Source: Winogradskyella vincentii (GTDB taxonomy: Bacteria; Bacteroidota; Bacteroidia; Flavobacteriales; Flavobacteriaceae). Taken from it: a stretch of DNA of 64,000 nucleotides. Where the stretch lies: the NCBI RefSeq assembly GCF_020166345.1, contig NZ_JAIUJS010000009.1, positions 1 to 64,000 on the forward strand, read 5' to 3'. Both the position numbers and the translations under genes were made by a program. The notes beneath the pieces are model-generated. The model worked only from the letters and a program-made list of their open reading frames with translations, ran no database searches and was not told where the DNA came from. Numbering within the stretch: the first letter of the stretch is position 1; every line of letters starts with the position of its first letter. Positions 25,817 through 35,494 of this stretch are shown piece by piece.

Positions 25817-26296
25817 TTAGCAACAGCCAGAATCTGGCGAGCAACATGTTGTTGTTTTCTGTAATTCTGAAAGTTTAACCTTAGGTTTTAATGCCTTTTC
25901 AGGAATACCGCAATTGTCTTTAGCCAAGCAATCGGTATATGTTGAGGTTAACAAGAAATGTTTACCGTCAAAATCTAAATTATACTTGCCAATTGTGTCC
26001 CCTTGGTATTCAACTTCTACCGGAAGGTTTTCATTTATATTAAGTTTTGATTCAGAAAGTTCAATGATACTCAATAGCTTTTCAGGATGAAGTCTATGAT
26101 CGTAGTCATTGGCATTCCATAATTGAAAATTAATTACCTCTTCATTTCTTATAGTTCCACCACAATCTATAAAGAGCTTATTTATTTTACCTACTTCTGT
26201 TACATGAAAATGTTTTGGTACTAATTCTCCGTTTGGCAACTCAAATCCTATAGTTTCTAAGGATCTTAGTTTTTGTTTAATTTCTAATAAAGTCAT
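25817..26296 (-). CDS. DUF6428-like protein of the ars operon
   Basis: 159 residues, soluble. It starts TLLEIKQKLRSLETIGFELPNG, and the C terminus is KTTCCSPDSGCC, a Cys-rich end suited to thiol-metalloid binding. An internal DCLAKDNCG adds two Cys. Bacteroidota ars operons often carry a protein of this kind, and function is unknown. Gaps are 13 nt to arsR and 18 nt to the phosphatase gene. Confidence 0.75.
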   Translation of the reverse strand: MTLLEIKQKLRSLETIGFELPNGELVPKHFHVTEVGKINKLFIDCGGTIRNEEVINFQLWNANDYDHRLHPEKLLSIIELSESKLNINENLPVEVEYQGDTIGKYNLDFDGKHFLLTSTYTDCLAKDNCGIPEKALKPKVKLSELQKTTTCCSPDSGCC

Positions 26297-26309
26297 ATTT
26301 CTATATGTT

Positions 26310-26636
26310 TTAGCAACAATTTGATTTGATATCTTGGTCGAAAAAAGCGGTTAGGAGTTGTTTCATTTCCTGCCACTTATCTTGATTTATGCAGTAGCAA
26401 ACACTTGTGCCTTCAATGTTACCTTTTATTAATCCAAGGTTTTTAAGTTCTTTTAAATGCTGAGATATTGTAGCTTGTGCTAGACCAATTTCATCTACTA
26501 AATCACCACAAATACAGGTTTCTGATTTAAATAATTGATGTAGTATGGCAACTCTAGCCGGATGAGCAAATGCCTTTGCTAGCGTGGCAATTTCGTTTTG
26601 AGCATCAGTAAATATTTCAGATTTTGTTACTCCCAT
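26310..26636 (-). CDS. arsR: ArsR/SmtB family repressor
   Basis: 108 residues with a winged helix. [33 protein letters not shown] gives the As(III)-binding CxC at the start of helix alpha3 (the ELCVCDL-type site) and the recognition helix [10 protein letters not shown]. The ending SNCC adds two more Cys. It probably represses its own operon until arsenite binds. Confidence 0.93.
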   Translation of the reverse strand: MGVTKSEIFTDAQNEIATLAKAFAHPARVAILHQLFKSETCICGDLVDEIGLAQATISQHLKELKNLGLIKGNIEGTSVCYCINQDKWQEMKQLLTAFFDQDIKSNCC

Positions 26637-26814
26637 TTATCTTTTTAATTTGTTTATTGCAATATTACGATTAATAATTGATATGTTAATGATTTATTTA
26701 TGAAAATTGTTGTTATTCTTCAAAGAGGCTTTTTAAGTTATTATTAACATTTAGCACTGTGGTTAAGTCGTAATTTTATACAGACTTAAAATTCAACTAT
26801 TAAATCCAAACAAA

Positions 26815-27660
26815 ATGAAAAAATTAGTACTATTTGTATTTGCTGTGACACTATTGTTTTCGGTAGATGCACAAATTAGAACGCCTCAACCCAGTCCTGC
26901 GGCTAAAATTGAGCAAGTTGTAGGTTTAACGGACGTATCTATTGATTATTCGCGACCATCTATGCGTGGAAGAGTAATTTTTGGAAATCTTGTACCATAT
27001 GGAAAAGTATGGAGAACAGGAGCAAACGCAAGAACGAAGGTGACCTTTAGCGATGATGTGACTGTAGGGGATAATGAACTTAAAGCAGGTACTTATGCTA
27101 TTTTTACAATACCACAAGCTGAATCTTGGGATGTTGTTTTCTATACAGATTATGCCGGAGGTGGAGCTCCCGCTGAATTGGATGAGTCTAAAATAGCGGC
27201 ACGTGTTACAGCAAAAGTATATCCTATTGAAATGGATATTCAATCTTTTACTATTTCTTTTGATGATATTACAAATAACTCCGCTGTTATAGGAATTATG
27301 TGGGAGAGAAGCTATGTTGGAATTGAATTTAAAGTTCCGACTGATGCTAAGGTTTCAGCGTCAATAGAAAAAACAATGGCTGGTCCTGGTGCTGGAGATT
27401 ATTATTCGGCAGCGGTATACAACCTAACAGAAGGTAAAGATTTAGATAAAGCTAAAGAATGGATGGATAAGGCCATGTCTATGACTGAAAATCCTCGTTT
27501 CTGGCAACTAAGACAACAGTCTTTGCTATATGCTAAACTAGGCGATAAGAAGAAAGCTATTGAAACAGCAAAGAAATCTTTAGCAGGAGCAGAGGCAGCA
27601 GGTAATGCAGATTACATAAAAATGAACAAAGATTCCTTAAAAGAATGGGGAGCAATGTAA
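26815..27660 (+). CDS. DUF2911 domain protein with TPR-like tail, exported
   Basis: 281 residues with a signal peptide (KKLVLFVFAVTLLFSVDAQ). The DUF2911 domain (about 28-180) contains DVSIDYSRPSMRGRVIFGNLVPYGKVWRTGAN. The C-terminal 75 residues hold two TPR-like helix pairs (AKEWMDKAMSMTENPRFWQLRQQSLLYAKLGDKKKAIETAKKSL). It is periplasmic or surface-located, function unknown, and common in Bacteroidota. A perfect terminator follows. Confidence 0.88.
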   Translation: MKKLVLFVFAVTLLFSVDAQIRTPQPSPAAKIEQVVGLTDVSIDYSRPSMRGRVIFGNLVPYGKVWRTGANARTKVTFSDDVTVGDNELKAGTYAIFTIPQAESWDVVFYTDYAGGGAPAELDESKIAARVTAKVYPIEMDIQSFTISFDDITNNSAVIGIMWERSYVGIEFKVPTDAKVSASIEKTMAGPGAGDYYSAAVYNLTEGKDLDKAKEWMDKAMSMTENPRFWQLRQQSLLYAKLGDKKKAIETAKKSLAGAEAAGNADYIKMNKDSLKEWGAM

Positions 27661-27680
27661 ATTTGCCTTAAAGAAATTGA

Positions 27681-27709
27681 AAACGCGACTCATTTGAGTC
27701 GCGTTTTTT
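27681..27709. terminator. Bidirectional terminator between DUF2911 and the symporter
   Basis: ACGCGACTCA and TGAGTCGCGT form a perfect 10-bp stem with a TT loop, flanked by A-run and T-run. It serves the two convergent genes and reaches the symporter stop codon. Confidence 0.88.
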
Positions 27710-29535
27710 TATGCTTTATTTTTAGTAAACATTTGAAGCAGATTCGCAATAATAATAACCACAATGCAACCTATTAAATTTAACCATAGATATGGTAAAT
27801 TAATTATGCCTTCATTATCCATGAAATAAAGTGCTATTATAACTACTTGAGTAATCAAGGCACCAAAAAAGACAGCATTTCCTCTAATGTGTTTAAAGAA
27901 AAATGCAAGTAAGAAAATACCAAGAACATTACCATAGAAAATAGAACCGATAATATTCACTAATTGAATTAGGTTTTCTGCAAGATTTGCAAAACATGCA
28001 ATTATTATCGCAACTATACCCCAACCCAACGTGAACCACTTGGTCATTTTTACCATATGTTCTTCTCCCTTATCTTCTTTTAAATTCCTGCCATATAAAT
28101 CAATGGAAGTAATGGTAGCCAATGCATTAATCTCGGATGCGGTTGACGACATGGCAGCAGATAGAATTACTGCAAGTAGTAAACCAATTAGCCCAACGGG
28201 TAGGTGATTTAGGATGAAACGTATAAACATATAATCCCTATCATTGGTTTGCGTGTCCTTGGCTGCATCTTTGTACAAGTTGCTGAGCGCTATTGATTTC
28301 TCTTTGTAAACTAGGCTTGTGGAATCTGATTGCAAGTTTGAAACCTCATTTTTTAAAGCTTCGTATTCTCTTGTATACTCAGGGTCAATTGCTTTTTTTA
28401 TGAGAAATTTTGATTCTAATCTATACGTCTTTTCAAGATTATCTATTTCTGCAAGTTTCTGTTTTGCATCATCTTCTTTACTCTCTCCACTCGCAAATTC
28501 TAATGATATATTCTTTTTCAGATTAAAAAGTTCCTCTTGCTTTTTTTGTAATGCTCTGTAATCATTTCCGTATTCTGAAGATAATACTGTTTGCGTAGAG
28601 GCATCAATAAAATTTAGAGGTGCAGGATTAAATTGATAAAATACAAATACCATTACACCAACAAGAAGAATAAAGAATTGCATAGGTACTTTTAAAAGGC
28701 CATTGAAAAGGAGACCCATTTGCATTTCTTTCATGGATTTACCTGAAAGATAGCGTTGTACCTGACTTTGATCCGTGCCGAAATATGATAACATTAAGAA
28801 AGTACCACCGATTAAACCAGTCCAAACAGTATATCGATTTTCTAGATCAAATGAAAAATCCAACACCTCCATTTTACCTGTTGCACCAGCAATATCAATA
28901 GCCTCTGTAAATGAAACTTCGTCTGGTATTAGGTCAATAACAACATATAGTGCCGCAAGCATACCTGCAAAAATTACGAACATTTGTTGTTTTTGTGTTA
29001 CTGTAACGGCCTTGGTGCCACCAGATACGGTATAAATAATTACAAGTAACCCAATAGCTATGTTAAGGGTAACAATATTCCATCCTAGGACTACAGAAAG
29101 AATAATTGCTGGTGCAAAAATTGTAATACCTGCAGCTAAGCCACGTTGAATTAAAAATAGAATAGCTGTAAGGCTTCTAGTTTTTAAATCGAATCTATTT
29201 TCTAAAAATTCATAAGCAGTATAAACTTTTAGCCTATGATACAACGGAATAAATACCATGCAAATAATCACCATTGCAATCGGAAGCCCAAAATAGAATT
29301 GAACGAATCCCATACCATCAGAAAATGCTTGACCTGTCGTCGATAAAAATGTTATGGCACTTGCTTGAGTTGCCATTACCGATAGACCAATGGTCCACCA
29401 TTTAGTAGTATTACCTCCTTTAACGTAATCTTGTACATTTTTGCTTCCTCTTGTTTTCCATGTACCATAGCCAACAATGGTTAATAAAGTAAGTAGTAAT
29501 ACCGACCAATCTATCCAATCTAACGTTTGATGCAT
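27709..29535 (-). CDS. Sodium:solute symporter (SSS family) with a hydrophilic insertion
   Basis: 608 residues, about 13 membrane helices. KWWTIGLSVMATQASAITFLSTTGQAF and GTKAVTVTQKQQMFVIF are SSS signatures. A charged, coiled-coil-like insertion of roughly 130 residues (about 315-440, including QKKQEELFNLKKNISLEF and KNEVSNLQSD) separates two central helices and is unusual for the family. The substrate is probably a sugar or related solute, given the PIG-L deacetylase two genes upstream. It starts 3 nt after the 37-residue ORF. Confidence 0.9.
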   Translation of the reverse strand: MHQTLDWIDWSVLLLTLLTIVGYGTWKTRGSKNVQDYVKGGNTTKWWTIGLSVMATQASAITFLSTTGQAFSDGMGFVQFYFGLPIAMVIICMVFIPLYHRLKVYTAYEFLENRFDLKTRSLTAILFLIQRGLAAGITIFAPAIILSVVLGWNIVTLNIAIGLLVIIYTVSGGTKAVTVTQKQQMFVIFAGMLAALYVVIDLIPDEVSFTEAIDIAGATGKMEVLDFSFDLENRYTVWTGLIGGTFLMLSYFGTDQSQVQRYLSGKSMKEMQMGLLFNGLLKVPMQFFILLVGVMVFVFYQFNPAPLNFIDASTQTVLSSEYGNDYRALQKKQEELFNLKKNISLEFASGESKEDDAKQKLAEIDNLEKTYRLESKFLIKKAIDPEYTREYEALKNEVSNLQSDSTSLVYKEKSIALSNLYKDAAKDTQTNDRDYMFIRFILNHLPVGLIGLLLAVILSAAMSSTASEINALATITSIDLYGRNLKEDKGEEHMVKMTKWFTLGWGIVAIIIACFANLAENLIQLVNIIGSIFYGNVLGIFLLAFFFKHIRGNAVFFGALITQVVIIALYFMDNEGIINLPYLWLNLIGCIVVIIIANLLQMFTKNKA

Positions 29536-29538
29536 ATG

Positions 29539-29652
29539 TTATGAGAATGAAACGGTTATGAAGTAAAAAAGAATGATATAAATGGCATTAGCCACCAAAA
29601 TAATGGTGTACATCTTATCCCATTTTTGTTTTGAATCTGGTTGGTTGTCCAT
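29539..29652 (-). CDS. 37-residue single-pass membrane protein
   Basis: MDNQPDSKQKWDKMYTIILV... with one hydrophobic helix (about 14-35) after a short charged N terminus. The ATG is 5 nt downstream of the PIG-L gene and the stop 3 nt before the symporter ATG, so it is translationally embedded in the operon. It could be a small accessory subunit of the symporter, analogous to small subunits of other SSS systems; that is inference. Confidence 0.65.
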   Translation of the reverse strand: MDNQPDSKQKWDKMYTIILVANAIYIILFYFITVSFS

Positions 29653-29657
29653 TTTAA

Positions 29658-32177
29658 TTAGTTTTTGAGCTGTGTTTTATCTTCTTTTCCAGCTGATAAT
29701 AAATTGGCGAATAGTCTATATGCACCAGGAACTCCTGCGGGAAATTCCCTAAAGAAACTCAATCCTGTATAGATATAATTTCCTTTTCCGTATTTTGCTA
29801 CTAATAGACTTCCTTCTTTAGAAGATTCTCCACTATCATTCATAGCAAGGAGTGGTGTAAATTCATTAGACCACTGATTAGGAAAGTATAAACCACGTTC
29901 TTGTACCCATCCATTGAAGTCATCCGCTGTAATTTTATTTGGGAAGTTAAGAATTGGATGTTCTGGGTTTAAAATTTTCACATTTGCATTTTCATCTGTA
30001 ACCCTATCTCGCGATAGCTTCAACTCATATGGTGCAAGTTGTTCAGTTTTTAATCGTCTACTTGTATTATATTGAACCACTAAGTTTCCACCTTCCTTAA
30101 CATAATCTAATAAAAATCTTTGTTTGAATTTGAGTTCGTCTAAGATATTATAGGCGCGTATACCAACAACGATGGCATCAAAATTTGACAAATTTTCAGG
30201 CGAAATCTGTTCAGGTTTAATAATTGTTACATTATAACCAATCTGTCTAAGGCTTTCTGGTACCACATCACCTGCACCTTCTATATAACCAATATTATTT
30301 CCTCTTTTATCAATATCAAGTCTTACTACCTTACTTACGCTAGGCATTAAAACAGTTTGAAACGGAATATGGTCATAATCTATCTCTATTAATTCGTCCG
30401 TGTAGTATTCGTCATCAATGTTCACCATAGGTGTGATTAATCCTTCACTTTGGTTCTTTGGTGGTATTACAGTAAAGACAACTTTTTGAATGTCGCCTTT
30501 ATTTTCAATCTGAATTTTTTGTTTTTGTGGGTAAACGTTCCAATCATTAGGATATGCCATTTGTACATAACCCTCAATATTTTCTTTACCTGCTTTTACA
30601 GTTATTTCAATTTCTTTTTGTTGGTCATTTTCAAAAATGAAAACCTTATCACTTATGCTTCCAGAGACTTGAGGAATAATTTCAAAAGGCCGGTATAATT
30701 CACCTTTGTCAGGTCTTGAGTATCTGTAAATTACTGGTTTGGTTATGGTTATTGGTGTATTGTCCATAATTAAGTTGAAATCTACAGTAATACCCCTTGG
30801 AGTTTCAGGTAGACCAATTAATTCTTGTTTTTCAACATGGTACATTCCAATGCCATTTTTTTTGTTTAGCCAGTATGGAGTGGTATAATTTAAATCCTGA
30901 GGTATAATGACATCCTCGAGAAAATTAAGTTTTTGATTAGGAAGCATTGGGAGTGATTTTGACACACCTTCAGTCATTGTGGAAATATTGTACGATGCCA
31001 ATTCTATATTAACATCACTGCGGTTAAGAACTTCCATGCGTAAACCAATTAATGAATTTGGCGCAGCCTGTGGTGAGTTTGCAGATACTTCAATATATAA
31101 TCCTGTACACGCCTCAATGATTTGAAGAATCTCTTTTGTTTTAACAGATTTCCAATGGTCGTCCTCTAGATTTTGAATTAATTTATAAGCTTCAATAAGT
31201 TTAGGTAGGTGAGTAGAAGGGTTCATGAAATCGAAACCATTTTCGATATCTTTTAAAATGGCACCAATTGCTTCTGCTCCTTTAATACGGTTCCATGATG
31301 TGTCTATACCAGAGAATACATCGTTACTGCCATCTAAAGGTTCACCCTTCAGGAATTCAATATATTCTTGTTGTGTACCACGTTGAGAAAGTCGGCCAAA
31401 TCCTTGACAAAGATGTTGACTGCTCGCTAGTGACGCAACTTCATTGTTAGATAAACCTTTGGTAGGATAATATACTCCAATATCAAAATTGAGCATATTG
31501 CTTTTATCGATTTCGTCAAATTTTTCTCTACTTCCATATCGCCACCATGATGTATTATAAAATAATCGTTTCGGTTGCCAAGTTTGGGTTAAATTTAGTT
31601 GAGAACTATATTTTGAGGCATCATTGGCTAGATCAAAAGCTTCGAGGCTAAGTAATGCAGAACTAGTATGGTGTCCGTGGGTTTGGCCTGCTCGTCTATG
31701 ATCAAATCGATTTATAATTACATCTGGTTTAAATGTCCTAATGGCCCAAACCACATCAGCAAGTACTTTGTCCTTATCCCAAATTTGAAGTGTCTCATCT
31801 GGATGCTTTGAATAGCCAAAATCATTTGCTCTTGTAAAACGTTGTTCACCACCATCAACGCGTCTAGCTGCTAAGAGTTCTTGTGTTCTTATAACACCAA
31901 GTAATTCTCTAATTTCTGGCCCAATTAAATTTTGTCCGCCATCACCTCGAGTTAATGAAAGGTAGGCAGTTCTGGCTTTTACATGGTTTGCCATGTATGA
32001 AATTAGTCGCGTGTTTTCATCATCTGGATGCGCAGCGATGTACAAAACCGATCCTAATACATTAAGCTTCTGCACGGCCTCATAAATCTCGGATGAATTA
32101 AGTTTTTTTGGTTGCTGTGCTTGAATAGATACTATTGTGCTTAATACAACCAATAGACAAAGTGCAAATTGTCTCAT
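29658..32177 (-). CDS. Large secreted PIG-L family deacetylase
   Basis: 839 residues with a signal peptide (RQFALCLLVVLSTIVSIQAQ). The N-terminal PIG-L/LmbE domain has the zinc motif IAAHPDDENT and later HGHHTSSALL, and it removes N-acetyl groups from GlcNAc-type sugars in known members. The middle has beta-sandwich repeats. The C terminus (from about 640) resembles a glutamine-amidotransferase-like fold (FDAIVVGIRAYNILDEL, then GGNLVVQYNTSRR). It is periplasmic. Its operon with an SSS symporter suggests breakdown and uptake of an amino-sugar compound. Confidence 0.88.
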   Translation of the reverse strand: MRQFALCLLVVLSTIVSIQAQQPKKLNSSEIYEAVQKLNVLGSVLYIAAHPDDENTRLISYMANHVKARTAYLSLTRGDGGQNLIGPEIRELLGVIRTQELLAARRVDGGEQRFTRANDFGYSKHPDETLQIWDKDKVLADVVWAIRTFKPDVIINRFDHRRAGQTHGHHTSSALLSLEAFDLANDASKYSSQLNLTQTWQPKRLFYNTSWWRYGSREKFDEIDKSNMLNFDIGVYYPTKGLSNNEVASLASSQHLCQGFGRLSQRGTQQEYIEFLKGEPLDGSNDVFSGIDTSWNRIKGAEAIGAILKDIENGFDFMNPSTHLPKLIEAYKLIQNLEDDHWKSVKTKEILQIIEACTGLYIEVSANSPQAAPNSLIGLRMEVLNRSDVNIELASYNISTMTEGVSKSLPMLPNQKLNFLEDVIIPQDLNYTTPYWLNKKNGIGMYHVEKQELIGLPETPRGITVDFNLIMDNTPITITKPVIYRYSRPDKGELYRPFEIIPQVSGSISDKVFIFENDQQKEIEITVKAGKENIEGYVQMAYPNDWNVYPQKQKIQIENKGDIQKVVFTVIPPKNQSEGLITPMVNIDDEYYTDELIEIDYDHIPFQTVLMPSVSKVVRLDIDKRGNNIGYIEGAGDVVPESLRQIGYNVTIIKPEQISPENLSNFDAIVVGIRAYNILDELKFKQRFLLDYVKEGGNLVVQYNTSRRLKTEQLAPYELKLSRDRVTDENANVKILNPEHPILNFPNKITADDFNGWVQERGLYFPNQWSNEFTPLLAMNDSGESSKEGSLLVAKYGKGNYIYTGLSFFREFPAGVPGAYRLFANLLSAGKEDKTQLKN

Positions 32178-32295
32178 GAATAATATAGTTAGTTACTCCA
32201 CCAAAGGTAAAAAAGATAATAGGTGAAGATTGTGATTTTAGATTTATTTAACGGTATGGTTTATTTGATGAATAAGGTAAATGATTTTGAATTTA

Positions 32296-33363
32296 CTAGA
32301 GCCATTTCTTTTTCTTAAAATAATAAATCATACCTAGAAATAGCATAATCATTATTCCCCAAAGAATATAATAGCTGTATTTATAATGCAATTCGGGAAT
32401 GTTATCGAAATTCATTCCATAAATTCCTGCAATAAAAGTTAGAGGGATGAAAATGGTAGCAATAATGGTAAGTACTTTCATGACCTCATTCATCTTATTG
32501 CTGATGGTGGTCATGTACATATCCATTAAACTCCAGATCATTTCTCGATATATATCTAGATTTTCTGTTACTTGAACTAAATGGTCGTAAATATCTCTAA
32601 AATAGGTAATTGTACGTTTGAAAATAAATGGGTGATCACCTTTTTCAATTCGATTTATTATTTCACGAAGTGGAAAAATAGCTCGCCTTACTTTAAGGAT
32701 TTCTCGCTTTAATTGTTGTACTTCAATATTAATATCTTCTCGCACAGTTCCGGTAAATAAATCGGTTTCTAGATCTTCTATTTTATTGCCTAAGGTTTCA
32801 ATAATCGTAAAATAGTTGTCTACAACTGCATCGATAAGAGTATAAAGCAAATAATCAGATTTCATTCCTCTAATACGACCTCGATTTAATCTCAATCTAT
32901 CTCTGATAGAACCGAAGACATCACCTTCTGATTCTTGAAAAGTCAACACGTAGTTTTCACCTAAAACAAAACTTACTTGTTCAATTATAATATTTTCGTC
33001 TTTATCATAATAGAGCATTTTTAGTACTATGAATATGTAATTTTCATATTCATCAATTTTAGGACGTTGCGTGGTATTAACTATATCTTCTAATACCAAT
33101 GGATGCAACCCATATTGTTTACCAATATTTTCAATTTCATCAGTATATTTTAAGCCTTCAACATTTATCCAAGTAACGGATTCTGTTTCTTTATAATTAA
33201 TTGCCTCCTCAATATTGAGTAATATAGATTCTTCAATATTATCCTTGGTGTAATCAAAACATTCTACATGGAATTTCTTATCGGATTTTTCACCTGTATA
33301 AACTAATGTTCCAGGAATTTGCCCAATTTGTTTTTTATACTTTTGAGTACGCTTTTTAGTCAT
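32296..33363 (-). CDS. corA: CorA family magnesium/divalent cation channel
   Basis: 355 residues. A long cytoplasmic N-terminal alpha/beta funnel precedes two C-terminal membrane helices. The pore signature YGMNFDNIPEL lies between them. It forms a pentameric Mg2+ (or Co2+/Ni2+) channel. The gene is 3 nt after the small MscS gene, so the two are co-transcribed. Confidence 0.93.
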   Translation of the reverse strand: MTKKRTQKYKKQIGQIPGTLVYTGEKSDKKFHVECFDYTKDNIEESILLNIEEAINYKETESVTWINVEGLKYTDEIENIGKQYGLHPLVLEDIVNTTQRPKIDEYENYIFIVLKMLYYDKDENIIIEQVSFVLGENYVLTFQESEGDVFGSIRDRLRLNRGRIRGMKSDYLLYTLIDAVVDNYFTIIETLGNKIEDLETDLFTGTVREDINIEVQQLKREILKVRRAIFPLREIINRIEKGDHPFIFKRTITYFRDIYDHLVQVTENLDIYREMIWSLMDMYMTTISNKMNEVMKVLTIIATIFIPLTFIAGIYGMNFDNIPELHYKYSYYILWGIMIMLFLGMIYYFKKKKWL

Positions 33364-33366
33364 GAT

Positions 33367-33900
33367 TTAAAGTATACTACTATCATCTAAGGCGTCTTTT
33401 TTAACTAAAGTTACCGCCTTCTGAAGGATTAGATTATTTGGATATGTAACAAGGTTTCCATTGTCTTCTCTTAAAATTAGTTGGAACGCTCTAATATCCT
33501 CTATTATAGCCTCGACCGGATAATCCTTATCATGAATTTTTATTTTGTCACCTACCTTATAAGGAAATGAGAAAAACATTATGACACCAGACGTAATATT
33601 ACTCAGGATAGACCAAATAGCAAATAAGGCAATACCGATTACTGCAAAAACAGATGAGAATAATAGTGTAATATCTTGAGTGTTTGCACCGAGGATAAAG
33701 GCCTCAATCAACAAGGCAATTAGAATTAGTGTTACTGTTACATATCGACCAATTAGAATAGCTCGTGCTTCGGATGTGCCGCTTTTTTTGCCTATTTTCT
33801 TAACTGTTAAAATTATTATTGCTCTGATTATTGAAAGTATCAGCAATAATACTACAGTATAAATTATTTCAGATTTATAGGAATGATAAAAATCTAGCAT
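33367..33900 (-). CDS. Small MscS-type mechanosensitive channel
   Basis: 177 residues: three membrane helices, then the MscS beta domain (GVIMFFSFPYKVGDKIKIHDKDYPVEAIIEDIRAFQLILREDNGNLVTYPNN). It is much shorter than E. coli MscS because the C-terminal alpha/beta domain is cut down. It opens to relieve turgor or conducts ions. It pairs with CorA. Confidence 0.87.
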   Translation of the reverse strand: MLDFYHSYKSEIIYTVVLLLILSIIRAIIILTVKKIGKKSGTSEARAILIGRYVTVTLILIALLIEAFILGANTQDITLLFSSVFAVIGIALFAIWSILSNITSGVIMFFSFPYKVGDKIKIHDKDYPVEAIIEDIRAFQLILREDNGNLVTYPNNLILQKAVTLVKKDALDDSSIL

Positions 33901-33939
33901 TTTAAAGCAAATTTGTCTTAAACAAATATAACTCTAATT

Positions 33940-34866
33940 CTATTTTAATTTCAAGGTTTTTCTCAACCCAGTATCTGCATTACTGTTTTTGTTCCAATAA
34001 GCAGATTTAATTGTTTCAAGCTTGGTAGCTTTTGTTGTTAGTATTTTAGACTCAGAACCATGGCCACTTAATGTTGTTTCTTCCCAACCATTTATTTGGT
34101 ACGGAAAACTATTTTCAAAATTGATTTTAAGGGTTCTATTGAGATTTGGGTAAGACAACATATACAATCCATCCTTTAATACTGCGTAGGCTTTATAGGC
34201 TTTAATTTCTTGGTGCTTTAATCTTGTAAATTCCAAGGATGGAATAATGTCTAAATCTCCTATTGGCAAGCTTTTCGGATCAATTCTTAATTTGGTCCAT
34301 AGTTCGTTTTCAGTCCAAGTTTTACCTAATTTATAGTTTTGATCTGCTTCTCCTTGAAAATACGAATGAGACATTAATTCAAATTGTTCTCTGTTATTTA
34401 GTTGAGCATAAACATGGCCACACCAATCTTGCACTGATGCTGTTACTTTTAGGGCATGATTGTTATTTGTAACTGGATAAAATGTGCTCTGCATTATTGA
34501 ATAAGGATAGACACCAGTATTAAAATTCTTTGTAGCATTTAGTTTTAAAACGGGAATATTTGATTTGCTGTAATTGTCAGCTTTCACCTGTAAGTCAGGC
34601 AAAAAATCTTCAGTAACAAATACCATAACTGCACTACCTTCTCTAATTTCACCATAACGTGCCTGTTCTAATTTGTATGAGGTTATTTCTGCATCACCAT
34701 CATACCAGTAATCTTTAAATTCTGAAGAAAGCTTTATTTTTGGTTGAGGTGGATTATCTACAGTTTCATAAACTGCTATCTCATCAGTGATTTTTGTTTC
34801 TTTCTCTTCACATGAAATGCAAACAGAGAGAAATATGATAGGCAAGATAAAGACTAATCTTTTCAT
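33940..34866 (-). CDS. Lipoprotein of unknown function, septum-formation-inhibitor neighbour
   Basis: 308 residues with signal peptide and lipobox (FLSVCISCEEKE). Soluble beta-rich body with no domain I can name. Features are SSEFKDYWYDGDAEITSYKLEQARYGE and VQDWCGHVYAQLN. Homologues in flavobacteria are sometimes labelled septum formation inhibitor only because they lie beside maf, and the sequence gives no support for that. It lies 29 nt after the maf gene in the same direction. Confidence 0.75.
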   Translation of the reverse strand: MKRLVFILPIIFLSVCISCEEKETKITDEIAVYETVDNPPQPKIKLSSEFKDYWYDGDAEITSYKLEQARYGEIREGSAVMVFVTEDFLPDLQVKADNYSKSNIPVLKLNATKNFNTGVYPYSIMQSTFYPVTNNNHALKVTASVQDWCGHVYAQLNNREQFELMSHSYFQGEADQNYKLGKTWTENELWTKLRIDPKSLPIGDLDIIPSLEFTRLKHQEIKAYKAYAVLKDGLYMLSYPNLNRTLKINFENSFPYQINGWEETTLSGHGSESKILTTKATKLETIKSAYWNKNSNADTGLRKTLKLK

Positions 34867-34895
34867 AAGGAATTGTTTCTTACAAAGTTACGATC

Positions 34896-35489
34896 CTAGT
34901 CTTCCATAGCAATGCTATTTAACGTTTCATAAAGTAAATGTGTGGGAAGGCCAACAACGTTATTATAAGAGCCTTCAATATTGGTTATGCCTACAGATCC
35001 TATCCATTCTTGTATACCATAGGCACCTGCTTTATCAAAAGGTTTAAACTTCTTTATGTAGTGCCAAATTTCTTCGTCTTCAAGAGCTCTAAACGTTACC
35101 TTGGTAGTCGTATGAACAATTTTCTGTGATTCTTTTTGAGTAAAACAAATAGATGTAATAACATCGTGTGTTTTGTTGCTCATAGATTTGATCATATCAA
35201 AGGCATGACGCTCATCTTTTGGTTTTTCAATCGGTTTACCCTCTAGCCAAACAATTGTATCACTCGTTATAAGAATGTCATTTGCTTTCAATTCATTTAT
35301 AAATGGTTGTGATTTTAATATCGCTAGATAATTAGTGATTTCATTTGCTTTTAAATCATTAGGATATATTTCTTCTACAGGATGTAATTTAATTTCAAAA
35401 TCAATATCCATAGCTTTTAGAAAAGCATGACGTCTTGGAGAACCAGAAGCAAGGATGATATTATAACCCTTCAATTTGTCTTTTAGCAT
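34896..35489 (-). CDS. maf: Maf family nucleotide pyrophosphatase
   Basis: 197 residues. NIILASGSPRRHAFLKAM is the Maf substrate loop (SxSPRR), ILITSDTIVWLEGKPIEKP holds the catalytic Asp, and DKAGAYGIQEWIG is the DKAGxYGIQ motif. It hydrolyses non-canonical or canonical NTPs to NMPs. It is the last of five genes in a packed operon with UbiA, the HAD phosphatase and DUF2520. Confidence 0.93.
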   Translation of the reverse strand: MLKDKLKGYNIILASGSPRRHAFLKAMDIDFEIKLHPVEEIYPNDLKANEITNYLAILKSQPFINELKANDILITSDTIVWLEGKPIEKPKDERHAFDMIKSMSNKTHDVITSICFTQKESQKIVHTTTKVTFRALEDEEIWHYIKKFKPFDKAGAYGIQEWIGSVGITNIEGSYNNVVGLPTHLLYETLNSIAMED

Positions 35490-35494
35490 TGTAC

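Noticed and set aside
33940-34866. Naming the lipoprotein a septum formation inhibitor.
   Set aside because: The sequence has a lipobox and no Maf motif; the label would come only from the neighbouring maf gene.
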